Shown one piece after another: positions 7,573 to 16,055 of a stretch of 48,152 nucleotides of DNA. Position numbers and translations under genes: made by a program. Under the pieces are notes generated by a model that saw nothing but the letters and a program-made list of their open reading frames with translations, was not told where the DNA came from and searched no databases. Every line of letters starts with the position of its first letter. Position 1 is the stretch's first letter. The DNA is from a virus, in the IMG/VR virus record IMGVR_UViG_3300042879_001304, positions 1 to 48,152 of that record; one strand, written 5' to 3'.

Positions 7573-9849
7573 ATGGCTAATCAAGACGGAAACGCAGAAC
7601 TGGAGAATCTAAACGAGGCGGGATCTCCGCCGAAAAAACGGATCAAGTCCTCCGACAATCTCATCTCCATTGCAGATAAGTATATCGAGCAGGACGAAGA
7701 TGCGGCCTATCTCCGTGCGCGGGCTCAAGCCCTAGTCAATGGCGAAGCGCCCTATGATGCCGAAGAGCTTAAATCCAAGGGACTTACGCATGTAGTCAAT
7801 GCCAACTTTGGGGAAGCCAATGCCATCATGGAAGCAGCCTTGGCCCCGTATATTGAACTCCAAAACGGAGTGCCCCGCATTGCCAATGTCATTATGGACT
7901 CCTACGAAGGAGACTCCAACGAGGACTCCGAAATTATCTCTGAGGAGTTTGACTGGATGCTCAAGGAGTGGACCGACCATGCTTACAACATGCAACTCCT
8001 TTCTCGCGAGTTTGTCGGAGACGGAGTTGGGGTGGCCATGTGGCCCGACGAACGCTCCATCTTCTGGGAGCCCTGTGGGTTAAAAGACTTCAAGGTGGCC
8101 CGTGACACTAAGGTGTCCGACGAATCTATCGAAGTGGCCGTTGTCCAACGCTCCATGAGCGTGAGCGAGCTTTACAACTACATCCGTAATCCCAAGGCTG
8201 CAAAGGCTCTTGGCTGGAATCTTAATGCGGTCAAGCAGGCCATCTGGAAGGCTTCGACCAAGCGCGATCAGTGGAAAAATTACACCGCCCACTGGGAGGA
8301 CTTTGAGCGCGAGATAAAAGAGAACGACCTCTACGCTGGCGAGTCGGCCTACCATCGGGCTCAGTTGGTCTACGGATATAATAAGGAATTCGACGGCAAG
8401 TTCACCCAGCTAATCGGGAGTCGGGATTCTTCGGACTTCCTCTACGAACGCTACAGCCGATATGGAAATGTGAATCAATGCTTCGTCATCTTCACCTACG
8501 GGGTAGGACAGGGCACATTCCATACCATTCGCGGACTCAAGCAAAAGATCTACAATCAGATCCAGATTTCAAACCGCGTGTTGTGCCAAGCCGCCCAAGC
8601 CGCCATTACCTCTGGCCTCATCCAATTGCAGGGTGACGCCGAAGCCATCCAAGACTTTCAATATATTGAGGTCGGGCCTTATACGTTCATCCCTAGTGGG
8701 CTGACCCCGATCCAACTTCAACCTCCTGCTGTGGCAACTCAGGGGCTTCCCGTATACAACCTGATGAGTCAGGTGTTGCAGAACAACACGGGTAGCTATC
8801 GCGCTCGCGGCCAAAACACTGATGGACAGGCCCGCTCCGCCACCGAAGTTGTGCAGCAAGCCCGCCAAGAATCCACCCTCAACGCCGCAGCACTGGAACT
8901 CTTCTATACCCCGTATAACAAACTCTTGACCGAGCAGTATCGCAGGGCCGTTAGCCCACTTCTCACAGCTAACGATAAGGGTGGACGCCTAGCCCTAGAA
9001 TTCCGCAAACGTTGCTTGCGCCGTGGGGTGAGTGTTGAGCGTATGCGCCAGTTCTTGAAAGTTACAGCTTTCCGCGCCATGGGAGATGGAAGCCCCGTGA
9101 TGACAGAGATGGCCTCCAAGCAACTCATGGAACTCTATTCCTTGATGGACGAGAAGGGCAAAGAAAACACCCTCCGTTCCGTCATCGCTGGCATCTCTGG
9201 GGTTGGCTGGCAGAAGGTCAACCTCTTCGTTTCGGAGAAGGGACCGCGCCGTACGATTGACTTCGACATCGCCAACCTTGAGAACGGAAACCTCCGTCAA
9301 GGTGTGCAGCAGATGGTGCATGACAGTCAGAACCATGCCGTCCACATCGAAGCCCACATTCCCCTTATGGCGGAGATTATTGAAATGCACCGCCAGCAGC
9401 AGATGCCCGACGAACAGGCAATGGCCATCCTTCGTCCTACAGCCGACCATACAACAGAGCATCTGGTTCTTTTCTCAACCAACAGCTTCCGCAAACAAGA
9501 AGTCAACGAACTCAAGCGCCAGCTTCAGAACGTCACTGCCTATGTGGACGAGTTGGAACAACAGGTCATCAATCGTGCTATGGCTGAACAAAGTCAGATG
9601 CAGGAGCAGGCTATGCAGCAGGCTCCACAAGGTGGACAGATCGACCCACGCTCCGAAATGGAATTGCAAAAGGCCCAGCTTAAACTAGCCGAGATGCAAG
9701 AAAAGCGGATGATGAACCAAGAAACCCACGCGCAGAAGATGGAGACTATTCGTCAGCAGATGGCTCTTAATGATCTAAAGACGCGGAGTTCTATTCTTGA
9801 GAAAACGGCTAGGCCCGCAGGCCGACCTCCAATGGCCACCGAAGCATAA
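7573..9849 (+). CDS. Portal protein
   Basis: A 758-residue protein, in the usual size range of podovirus-type portals (P22 and N4 portals are about 725-763). The N-terminal third holds a helical region with the typical G-D-G-V-G-V-A-M-W-P-D-E turn near residue 152. The centre has the R-Y-S-R-Y-G-N clip-like region and S-A-T-E-V-V-Q-Q-A-R-Q-E helix common to portals. The C-terminus (about 660-758) is a long Gln/Glu/Met-rich coiled coil, like the barrel helix. It stands upstream of scaffold and capsid genes, in the order expected for head morphogenesis. It would form the dodecameric DNA gate at the capsid vertex. Confidence 0.88.
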   Translation: MANQDGNAELENLNEAGSPPKKRIKSSDNLISIADKYIEQDEDAAYLRARAQALVNGEAPYDAEELKSKGLTHVVNANFGEANAIMEAALAPYIELQNGVPRIANVIMDSYEGDSNEDSEIISEEFDWMLKEWTDHAYNMQLLSREFVGDGVGVAMWPDERSIFWEPCGLKDFKVARDTKVSDESIEVAVVQRSMSVSELYNYIRNPKAAKALGWNLNAVKQAIWKASTKRDQWKNYTAHWEDFEREIKENDLYAGESAYHRAQLVYGYNKEFDGKFTQLIGSRDSSDFLYERYSRYGNVNQCFVIFTYGVGQGTFHTIRGLKQKIYNQIQISNRVLCQAAQAAITSGLIQLQGDAEAIQDFQYIEVGPYTFIPSGLTPIQLQPPAVATQGLPVYNLMSQVLQNNTGSYRARGQNTDGQARSATEVVQQARQESTLNAAALELFYTPYNKLLTEQYRRAVSPLLTANDKGGRLALEFRKRCLRRGVSVERMRQFLKVTAFRAMGDGSPVMTEMASKQLMELYSLMDEKGKENTLRSVIAGISGVGWQKVNLFVSEKGPRRTIDFDIANLENGNLRQGVQQMVHDSQNHAVHIEAHIPLMAEIIEMHRQQQMPDEQAMAILRPTADHTTEHLVLFSTNSFRKQEVNELKRQLQNVTAYVDELEQQVINRAMAEQSQMQEQAMQQAPQGGQIDPRSEMELQKAQLKLAEMQEKRMMNQETHAQKMETIRQQMALNDLKTRSSILEKTARPAGRPPMATEA

Positions 9850-9899
9850 TTTTCTTCTAGACAAACCACTTATCCGCGTATAGCGGTAGTATATATCTA

Positions 9900-10199
9900 A
9901 TGACCGAATGGACCGATCAGGACGCCCGTGAATGGAGTAAAACGTGGGCATTGCCCCATATGCAGAAGGGGCTTAAACACATTGCAAGGCGCGTTAGGCC
10001 GAAACGTAGTACAGGCCCTGTGGCCCAAGGCTTTGATCTGTCTCCCGTGTTTATCAAGAGTGCGGGTTTTTATGAGGGCTCTCAAGAGGTCATTGATATC
10101 ATTTCTATTCTGGCCGAAGGCAAGGTAGAGACTAAACCTAGATTCGACTTGCCAGAACCCTTTGCACATATAGATTTGGAATATAAAGAAACAGAATAA
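9900..10199 (+). CDS. Hypothetical protein between portal and scaffold
   Basis: A 99-residue protein with a helical N-terminus rich in W and K (W-S-K-T-W-A-L-P-H-M-Q-K-G-L-K-H-I) and an acidic C-terminus ending L-P-E-P-F-A-H-I-D-L-E. No membrane segment or zinc motif is seen. Its place in the head operon suggests a head-assembly or minor virion role. I know of similar short proteins at this position in other phages but no assigned function. Its stop overlaps the start of a tRNA-like element. Confidence 0.65.
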   Translation: MTEWTDQDAREWSKTWALPHMQKGLKHIARRVRPKRSTGPVAQGFDLSPVFIKSAGFYEGSQEVIDIISILAEGKVETKPRFDLPEPFAHIDLEYKETE

Positions 10200-10200
10200 T

Positions 10201-10268
10201 GATCGTGTGGCGGAATCAGACGCAAGCCCATAAAGCCAAAGTTGCAGGTATAAAATCCTGCCACGATC
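10201..10268 (+). tRNA. Degenerate tRNA-like element (no anticodon stem)
   Basis: A perfect 7-bp acceptor-type stem (GATCGTG 10201-10207 with CACGATC 10262-10268) is followed by TG and a 3-bp D-type stem GCG/CGC (10210-10212, 10221-10223). A 5-bp T-type stem (GCAGG 10244-10248 with CCTGC 10257-10261) abuts the acceptor 3' strand. TGGCGGAAT and GACGC match leucine-type D arms. The 20 bases between D and T stems do not form an anticodon stem, the D loop lacks the usual GG, the T loop has 8 bases, and no CCA is encoded. It looks like a decayed or non-coding tRNA mimic. A 30-codon frame (10199-10291) also covers it. Confidence 0.45.
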
Positions 10269-10309
10269 CCCTAAATCAAACAAACAAGTAACTATTAACG
10301 ATACATACT

Positions 10310-11626
10310 ATGGCCGATATCCTCAACTCAGCCCTCACGGGCGAAGCAGACTTTGCTGGAACCATCTTTGGTGGCAAGAACCAAGAAGTAAATGAAGTAC
10401 CCGCAGTCGAAGCAACTCCAGAACCCGCCGAAAAGCCGAAAGAGGAGGCCCCTAAAGCGGAAGCTCCCAAAGAAGAGAAACCCGTCAAGGCGGAGCCCAA
10501 GGTCAAGCCCAAGGCCACCAAGGAAGAAGCGGTCAAGGCGGTAGAGGAGATCACAAAGAAGTCGGCTACAGAGAAGCAAGCAGAGAAGGCCGAAACAAAA
10601 TCCGAAGATTCCGATGAAGATCTTCCGCTCAACCCCCACTTCCAAGACAAAGAAGTGGCAGACAAGCCCGAAGGTGATGATTCTGAGAAAGGCATCTCAA
10701 GCTGGAAAGAGATTAAAGGCGAAATGAAAAAAGCCCGCGAAGAGCGGGATCGCCTCAAGGCCGAACTGGACGCCACCAAAGAGAAGGTTGGCAAATACGA
10801 GGGGGAGACCGTTAAGTCGCTTCAGGAAGAACTGGAAGGCTACAAAACCCGCATTGCCGAGCTTAATCGCGAGCTAAAGACCGCCAACTTTGAAAGAAGT
10901 CCAGAATACGTCGAATCCATCAAAAAGCCTCTGGCGGGCCTTCAGGGCGACTTAAAGGCCATTGCGGAGGCCAATGACGCCGACTTCAGTAAGCTCTGGC
11001 AGGCCCTCACCGAGCCCGATGCCCGAAAGCGTATCGACTCCTTGGAAGACCTGACGGGAGACTTCAAGCGCATGGAGCAGTTGTCCATTGTCAAAATGGC
11101 CGACAAATACCATGAGTTGGCCCAATACCATGATCGGTTCCAAAAGGAGGCCGAAACCTTGGCCGAAGCCGAAAACGCCCGCAAGGCCCAGTCCGAACAA
11201 GAGTTTATTGAGAACGATCTCCGCCTCCAGAAAGCCTTCACGGCCAAAACGTGGACTAATTTGGAAGATCGTTACAACTTCCTCCAAGAAGTCGAGGGAC
11301 AGGATGAGTGGAATGGCCATATCCGCAGCGCCAAGAAGAATGCCGCCGAAACCAATCTGGACCGCTTGAGCGTCGAAGACCGCAGCGCCATCCTCGCACG
11401 GGCATCCGTAGTTCCGTTCCTTGAGAGCGCCATCAACCATTATAGTGCCCAGTTGCAGAAAGTAAGCGAGACTAAGGATGCCGAAATTAAAGAGCTTAAA
11501 ACTCAGTTGGAAGGATTGGTCGGAGCCACTCCGAGTCTTGGCAAGGCCACCGAGACCGATGTCAGCGATGATGATGACGCGGACGCCGATAGCCTAATGA
11601 ATTTCGGCAAATCTATTTTCCGCTGA
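10310..11626 (+). CDS. Capsid scaffolding protein
   Basis: A 438-residue, strongly charged protein located between portal and major capsid genes. Residues about 25-130 are a Pro/Glu/Lys/Ala-rich disordered tail. Residues about 135-200 and 245-310 are long coiled-coil segments (K-A-R-E-E-R-D-R-L-K-A-E-L, L-Q-E-E-L-E-G-Y-K-T-R-I-A-E-L). The C-terminus ends in an acidic run (D-V-S-D-D-D-D-A-D-A-D) and then a short N-F-G-K-S-I-F-R tail. This composition and order are typical of phage internal scaffolds, which guide procapsid assembly and then leave. No protease motif is seen. The start follows an A-rich leader without Shine-Dalgarno. Confidence 0.85.
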   Translation: MADILNSALTGEADFAGTIFGGKNQEVNEVPAVEATPEPAEKPKEEAPKAEAPKEEKPVKAEPKVKPKATKEEAVKAVEEITKKSATEKQAEKAETKSEDSDEDLPLNPHFQDKEVADKPEGDDSEKGISSWKEIKGEMKKAREERDRLKAELDATKEKVGKYEGETVKSLQEELEGYKTRIAELNRELKTANFERSPEYVESIKKPLAGLQGDLKAIAEANDADFSKLWQALTEPDARKRIDSLEDLTGDFKRMEQLSIVKMADKYHELAQYHDRFQKEAETLAEAENARKAQSEQEFIENDLRLQKAFTAKTWTNLEDRYNFLQEVEGQDEWNGHIRSAKKNAAETNLDRLSVEDRSAILARASVVPFLESAINHYSAQLQKVSETKDAEIKELKTQLEGLVGATPSLGKATETDVSDDDDADADSLMNFGKSIFR

Positions 11627-11633
11627 TAGCGGG

Positions 11634-12386
11634 ATGAATCCCGAAAACAAAACTTACTATTATATCTACGAGATAATCAACCTCGTAAACGGAAAGACCT
11701 ACATCGGCCAGCACATCACCGATGATTTGGAAGACGGGTATCTTGGGAGCGGGAAAGCCTTAAAATCCGCAATCAAGAAATACGGCAAAGACAAGTTCAA
11801 GAAGGAAATCCTTCTGTTCGCCCGAAACGAAAGGGCTCTGAACATCTTGGAAATGATGGCAGTAACGCCCGAATTCTGTGCAAAAAAGGACAATTACAAT
11901 CTGAAAGAGGGGGGTAACAGTGGACGCCCGAACCCCGAAATCAGAGAAAAAATGAAGAAAAAGAAGCTGGGTGCCCGCAACCACAATTACGGAAAACCCA
12001 AAACGGAGGAGTGGAAGGCCAAGGTTAGGGCAGCACACAAAGGAAGGGTGGTATCAAAAGAGACAAGATTAAAGCTAAGTCTTGCAAATTTGGGCCGAAA
12101 ACAAAGTGAAGAAACAAGACGGAAGATTGGAATAGGCGCAGCTTCTTGGAAGCGGATGGAGGCCCACAAAAGAAAGATTGGGGATGCTAATGCACGACCC
12201 TTCCCAGATGTCTACAATATCCACACTAGCGAGGCGTGTAGGAATAATTTCAACCTTTCGGAATTTTGCCGACAAAAGAAAATCCACCCAGCAGGACTAA
12301 TTAGGGTGTTTCGCGGAAAATGGAAACAGCACAAAGGTTGGGCACTTTTGCAAAATTCTGGTATTGACAACTTAGCAGAGTTATAG
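11634..12386 (+). CDS. GIY-YIG homing endonuclease
   Basis: A 250-residue enzyme. The GIY-YIG core is visible as Y-I-Y (residues 10-12) and Y-I-G (23-25), followed by the basic helix and a glutamate helix (L-N-I-L-E-M-M). From about residue 100 there are NUMOD3-type DNA-binding repeats (G-A-R-N-H-N-Y-G-K-P, S-K-E-T-R-L-K-L-S, S-E-E-T-R-R-K-I-G) and a C-terminal basic helix-turn-helix-like part. It is a free-standing Seg-like homing nuclease, inserted between scaffold and capsid genes. It has lower GC and more AAA/AAT codons than its neighbours, consistent with transfer. No intron or intein boundary was found. Confidence 0.9.
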   Translation: MNPENKTYYYIYEIINLVNGKTYIGQHITDDLEDGYLGSGKALKSAIKKYGKDKFKKEILLFARNERALNILEMMAVTPEFCAKKDNYNLKEGGNSGRPNPEIREKMKKKKLGARNHNYGKPKTEEWKAKVRAAHKGRVVSKETRLKLSLANLGRKQSEETRRKIGIGAASWKRMEAHKRKIGDANARPFPDVYNIHTSEACRNNFNLSEFCRQKKIHPAGLIRVFRGKWKQHKGWALLQNSGIDNLAEL

Positions 12387-12505
12387 TAAAAGCATCTCAG
12401 ACTTAAAGTTCGATTTGGTCACGAACGCCGTGTTAGCTGGCTCAGTGCTTTCTAAATTAATCTTCCGTTAACTCTCTGCTGGCGGGGCAGAAACCAAACC
12501 ATGTT

Positions 12506-12533
12506 GCGGGAAAATCCCGAAACATAAAACTTA
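12506..12533 (+). promoter_or_regulatory. Leader hairpin motif before the capsid gene
   Basis: CGGGA (12507-12511) and TCCCG (12515-12519) can form a 5-bp hairpin with a 3-base loop, followed by AAACATAAAACTTA. It lies 27 bases before the capsid ATG and matches the motif before the fibre gene at 3865. The rest of 12387-12505 holds no gene that I can see. There is no T-tract, so it is not an ordinary terminator. Confidence 0.4.
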
Positions 12534-12559
12534 ACCTTAATTAGAAAGAAATAAAAACT

Positions 12560-13810
12560 ATGTCAGCACCTATTGTTGCACAATCTTCGTGCGAATCAAT
12601 TTCGGATCAGTTTCAACGCGAAACGGGCCGTATTGCTCTTGGCACTCATCGCTTGGGTCTTTATAAAGATCCCTACCTTCGTTTCGTCACCCAATCTGCC
12701 TTCCCAGACGGGATGGGTGCCGTTGTCAAAAATACCATCGCGCAGCGCACCGTTGCCACAGGCAGCGGCTGGGAAGATGTCGGCGTCACTGGTGGAACGG
12801 GAGCCGACCCCACTAATGACAACTCCTGCTTGCCGCCCGTCAAAAAGGTTGGCTATGCCTTCGATCAGAAAGAATTCCGTCTGCGCCATCAGGCCATCGA
12901 ATCCGACTGGATTTGCTTGGAGGATGTCCGCACTTCGGCGTTCCCTGTGGACGATGTCAACAACTACATCAAGATCTTGGCCGATAACGTCAACGTCGAG
13001 TGGATCAAACGCTACGACGACGACTATCTCGCCTACTCGACAAAAGTCTCCGTTGAACCTGGTCTTGCAGAATCAAATTCTACTTCTGGCTTCACCAGTG
13101 CGTTGCCCGCTCCTACGTCTGTTATGACGCTAGGCGTTCTGCGCGAGATCTATGATCGCCTCTATCAGGACAACGCTGGCGATGACGGTGATGCGGTGAC
13201 CGATGATGGTTCGCCTGTCTTCAACGTGTTTGCCGAACGCGCCACGATTGAGAACCTGATCAAACTCAACGATGATGTCCGCGACGACATCCGCTGGAGT
13301 GATCGCGTCAATGACCTGCTTGGACCCAACGGTTCCTCGCTGTTGCCGAAAAAGGCTTACGGTGGTTATGTTTTCCATAGCCGTCCGTTCCCGAAACGCT
13401 TCAACGACAACGGTTCTGGTGGTTATACCGAAGTTCCTCCGTATATCGCTGCCAGCGGTGCGGTCAAAGGCACCAAGTATATCGTCAATCCTGCTTACAA
13501 GGCGGCTAAATACACCACTACGGTTATTTTCCACCCGAAAGCCATGGAGTGGCTGGTGCCGAATCCTAATCTGAAGGTTGGCAAGCTCGTTTACGATGCC
13601 CAAAACTATCGTGGCGATTTCCGCTGGATCTCAGAATACGACAAAGTATGTAATCCCGATAAGAATTCTGGTTACTGGCGGGCCAAGATGGCTTGCGCGG
13701 TGAAGCAGATCTTCCCTCAGTGGGGTTATTATATCTTGCATCTCCGTTGCAACTTGGCCAGCGACCTCGTCGCTTGTCCGAGCGGTGCGGGCTACGGCTA
13801 CTTGGTCTAA
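12560..13810 (+). CDS. Major capsid protein
   Basis: A 416-residue protein, the right length for an HK97-fold coat protein of podovirus type, immediately after portal and scaffold genes. It has an N-terminal arm, a G-W-E-D-V-G-V-T-G-G region, a long spine-like helix (V-D-D-V-N-N-Y-I-K-I-L-A-D-N-V-N-V-E-W-I-K-R), an insertion with many G/D residues (about 210-225), and a closing strand with F-H-P-K-A-M-E-W-L-V-P. Codon choice is biased toward C/G-ending codons, as expected of a highly expressed gene. Its leader is A-rich with no Shine-Dalgarno site (AAATAAAAACTATG). The call rests on position, length and general sequence pattern. Confidence 0.85.
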   Translation: MSAPIVAQSSCESISDQFQRETGRIALGTHRLGLYKDPYLRFVTQSAFPDGMGAVVKNTIAQRTVATGSGWEDVGVTGGTGADPTNDNSCLPPVKKVGYAFDQKEFRLRHQAIESDWICLEDVRTSAFPVDDVNNYIKILADNVNVEWIKRYDDDYLAYSTKVSVEPGLAESNSTSGFTSALPAPTSVMTLGVLREIYDRLYQDNAGDDGDAVTDDGSPVFNVFAERATIENLIKLNDDVRDDIRWSDRVNDLLGPNGSSLLPKKAYGGYVFHSRPFPKRFNDNGSGGYTEVPPYIAASGAVKGTKYIVNPAYKAAKYTTTVIFHPKAMEWLVPNPNLKVGKLVYDAQNYRGDFRWISEYDKVCNPDKNSGYWRAKMACAVKQIFPQWGYYILHLRCNLASDLVACPSGAGYGYLV

Positions 13811-13831
13811 TAGCTAGTCTCTAATCATCAA

Positions 13832-13863
13832 GGCTTGCCTCGGAGTAAAATCTGAGGCAAGCT
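13832..13863 (+). terminator. Strong hairpin after the capsid gene (no T-tract)
   Basis: A 12-bp stem (13833-13844 with 13851-13862, one G-U pair) closes a GTAAAA loop directly after the capsid gene. The downstream bases CTCTATGAGG hold no T-run, so it is a weak intrinsic terminator. It could instead protect the capsid mRNA 3' end or set the ratio of capsid to downstream expression. Confidence 0.6.
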
Positions 13864-13885
13864 CTATGAGGAGAGAATAACTATT

Positions 13886-14131
13886 ATGAAACTAACTATA
13901 CCTGAAGGATACACCCTGCCCGAAGACGTTGCCGATGGTGACGTATTTGAGGAGCTTGTCAGTTTTCGCGTCGAGGGAGACTCCCTTGTCCCCACCATGT
14001 TGGCTGGCGTCGAGATTGCGGATGAAGAGGCCGAAGACGAAGACGAGATGGAGGACGAGGCCGCTGACGAAATGGAAGCGGGCGTGTCCCCGATGGCTGG
14101 CATGGGCGAGCGAATCATGGGCATGGCCTAA
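13886..14131 (+). CDS. Small acidic protein after the capsid protein
   Basis: An 81-residue protein. The N-terminal half has beta-type segments (L-T-I-P-E-G-Y-T-L-P, F-R-V-E-G-D-S-L-V-P-T-M). The middle is a run of Asp/Glu/Ala (about residues 45-62), and the end is Met/Gly-rich (M-A-G-M-G-E-R-I-M-G-M-A). A GAGGAG stretch lies 12-18 bases upstream, rather distant. The position suggests a head-completion, decoration or assembly-modulating protein, but no family is recognised. Confidence 0.65.
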   Translation: MKLTIPEGYTLPEDVADGDVFEELVSFRVEGDSLVPTMLAGVEIADEEAEDEDEMEDEAADEMEAGVSPMAGMGERIMGMA

Positions 14132-14150
14132 AGGACGGAGACCATAGGCT

Positions 14151-16055
14151 ATGGCTCTCCCTACTTTAGACGCGGTGTTTGCTTCGGCGGCGGATCAGCC
14201 CCGAAGGTTGATGTTGTCCCAGTGGCTGGTTAACGAACTTTTCCAGACCAGCGACTATACCAATGCGAGTTATTCCAATTCGCAGGCGCTGGCCAACTAC
14301 TACACACTACCAGAGCAGTATTTGTGGGCCAAGATTGCCGTGGCTGTCGGGGCACCCCGTAGTGAGTCTGACTATATTTCTTTGCCTAAAAACTATGTTT
14401 GGAAAGATATTTATGATGCGGTTTCGGGGTCGAGCAATGGAACCATTGACTGGGGAGAAAAGCAGGCGGTAGGCCATATTGCCGCCGCCTATCGCGGAGA
14501 TGCGGGCAATCCCGCCAACCTCGCCACCTATATCGACTGGCCGTGGCGCTACCAAGTAGCGGCGATCAGCGTTGCTACCTCCAAAGATCGTCCCAGTTTT
14601 ATTCGCGACTTTGCTGGACTAAAAACCCTCAACCACGGAGTCGGCCCGACCATCAACTTTACTCGCAACACCAACGCCACCTACTTCGATTCCAATGGTA
14701 TATTACAACTGGCAAGCGAAAACCAACCCCGCTTCGACCACGGGCCATTAATTATCACTGTTTCGGGGCTTTCCGACACACAGTATAACGGAGAATACAC
14801 ATATTCGGGAGAAGTAACGGGCTATCCATACTATCTCAAGGCTGGCGTAGCGGAAATTGGTGCTGGTCAAGGCGTGGCAAGCGGAATATGGAGATTGGAA
14901 GATTTAAACAATGGAGATCATTTTATTGTTGATGGATTTGAGAATGAAGCTGCTTTTCCTTGGCTTGTTGCAGCGTGGGAAAATCAAGGAATTAATCCTG
15001 CTGGAGTCACTATCAGCCAGCCCAACGACAACTCCAAGGGCCTCCTCATCGAAGAGTCGCGGACTAATCTGCTAGAGCGTAGTGCGGAGTTTAATGATGC
15101 GTATTGGAATAAATTGAACGCAACCGTCACAGCCAATGACACTGTGGCCCCAGATGGCACAGCGACTGCTGACGCTGTGTTTGAAACGGTTGATAATGGT
15201 TTTCATGCTGTATCAAGGGGGGCGGTAGTTCCTTCAACGGGAACCGTAACCATGTCCGTATTTGCCAAAGCTAACGGACGATCAAGATTTGGAATCCAAG
15301 TTGGGGCAATTTATGGGGACTTCGATTTATCTGCCGTCACGGCATCCGTCCCATTCGGAGGAATATCAGCTTCTATTGAGCCAATTTCCAATGGTTGGTA
15401 TAGATGTGCTTTTACCATAGCTGCAACTGCTGATGATGCTTATATATTAGTGTTTTTAGACGGAGCATCAAATTCATATGCAGGAGACACAACCAAGGGC
15501 ATGTATTTTTGGGGCGCACAGGCAGAGCTTGGCGCATTTGCAACCAGCTACATTCCAACCACAGGTGGCACGGCCACCCGCGCAGCGGATAGTGCTATCG
15601 TCACGCCGATCTCGTCGTTTTATAATCAGAGCGAGGGGACGTTGTTTGCGGAATGGAATCTTCCAAATCTACTTGATGGCGGCGGGCCTTGCGCCACGGC
15701 TCTCACCAACTCGGATGATACAGACCGCATAGTAATACAAGTCAGAAGCAGTGGCGGTGCAACTCGACATTTGGCTTTTATAAGCGGATCGGCAGTCGTT
15801 ACTGATTTGGATTTTTCCAGCACTGTGGCTGGAATCTCCAAAAGCGCCATAGCGTTTGCGGCAAGCAACTATGCGGCGACAAGAAATGGCGTCACGGCGC
15901 TCACAAACTCTCACGCAGCAGTCCCAACAACAACACACTTGAGAGTTGGGGCGGGAACTGTCGGAGGTTCAAACCCAATGAACGGCCACATCCGCAAGGT
16001 CGCCTATTGGCCCAAGCGCCTCTCCAACGCTCTTTTGCAGGACATCACGACATGA
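14151..16055 (+). CDS. Large carbohydrate-binding-type virion protein
   Basis: A 634-residue protein. Residues about 1-145 are an alpha-rich head domain with repeated Y/W residues (L-P-E-Q-Y-L-W-A-K, L-P-K-N-Y-V-W-K-D-I-Y-D-A-V) that look like two tandem helical repeats. From about 165 follows the phage module N-F-T-R-N-T-N-A-T-Y-F-D-S-N-G, then G-L-L-I-E-E-S-R-T-N-L-L, then a CBM-like jelly roll ending Y-F-W-G-A-Q-A-E-L-G-A-F-A-T-S-Y-I-P-T-T-G-G. A LamG-like domain forms the last 140 residues. These modules are common in head- or tail-attached glycan-binding proteins of aquatic phages. It could be a capsid fibre or second receptor-binding protein. Confidence 0.75.
   Translation: MALPTLDAVFASAADQPRRLMLSQWLVNELFQTSDYTNASYSNSQALANYYTLPEQYLWAKIAVAVGAPRSESDYISLPKNYVWKDIYDAVSGSSNGTIDWGEKQAVGHIAAAYRGDAGNPANLATYIDWPWRYQVAAISVATSKDRPSFIRDFAGLKTLNHGVGPTINFTRNTNATYFDSNGILQLASENQPRFDHGPLIITVSGLSDTQYNGEYTYSGEVTGYPYYLKAGVAEIGAGQGVASGIWRLEDLNNGDHFIVDGFENEAAFPWLVAAWENQGINPAGVTISQPNDNSKGLLIEESRTNLLERSAEFNDAYWNKLNATVTANDTVAPDGTATADAVFETVDNGFHAVSRGAVVPSTGTVTMSVFAKANGRSRFGIQVGAIYGDFDLSAVTASVPFGGISASIEPISNGWYRCAFTIAATADDAYILVFLDGASNSYAGDTTKGMYFWGAQAELGAFATSYIPTTGGTATRAADSAIVTPISSFYNQSEGTLFAEWNLPNLLDGGGPCATALTNSDDTDRIVIQVRSSGGATRHLAFISGSAVVTDLDFSSTVAGISKSAIAFAASNYAATRNGVTALTNSHAAVPTTTHLRVGAGTVGGSNPMNGHIRKVAYWPKRLSNALLQDITT

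Larger units (their letters stand above)
11629..12533 (+). mobile_element. Repeat-flanked homing endonuclease insertion before the capsid gene
   Basis: Near-direct repeats of 28 bases border the segment: left 11629-11656 and right 12506-12533. Both begin GCGGGA, continue with AATCCCGAAA and end AAAACTTA. They differ by small insertions and deletions. Between them lie a GIY-YIG endonuclease gene and about 120 bases of untranslated sequence. The start codon of the nuclease sits inside the left repeat. Removing one repeat plus the insert would leave a short scaffold-capsid spacer, so a recent insertion with target duplication is a reasonable inference. Confidence 0.5.

Noticed and set aside
9874-9886. 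CCGC-GTATA-GCGG hairpin between portal and the next gene
   Set aside because: Only four base pairs and no T-tract, too weak to call a terminator.
10199-10291. A 30-codon gene starting with a TAATG overlap
   Set aside because: It lies exactly over a tRNA-like structure with 15 ordered base pairs, and its product has no recognisable features. The RNA explanation is preferred.
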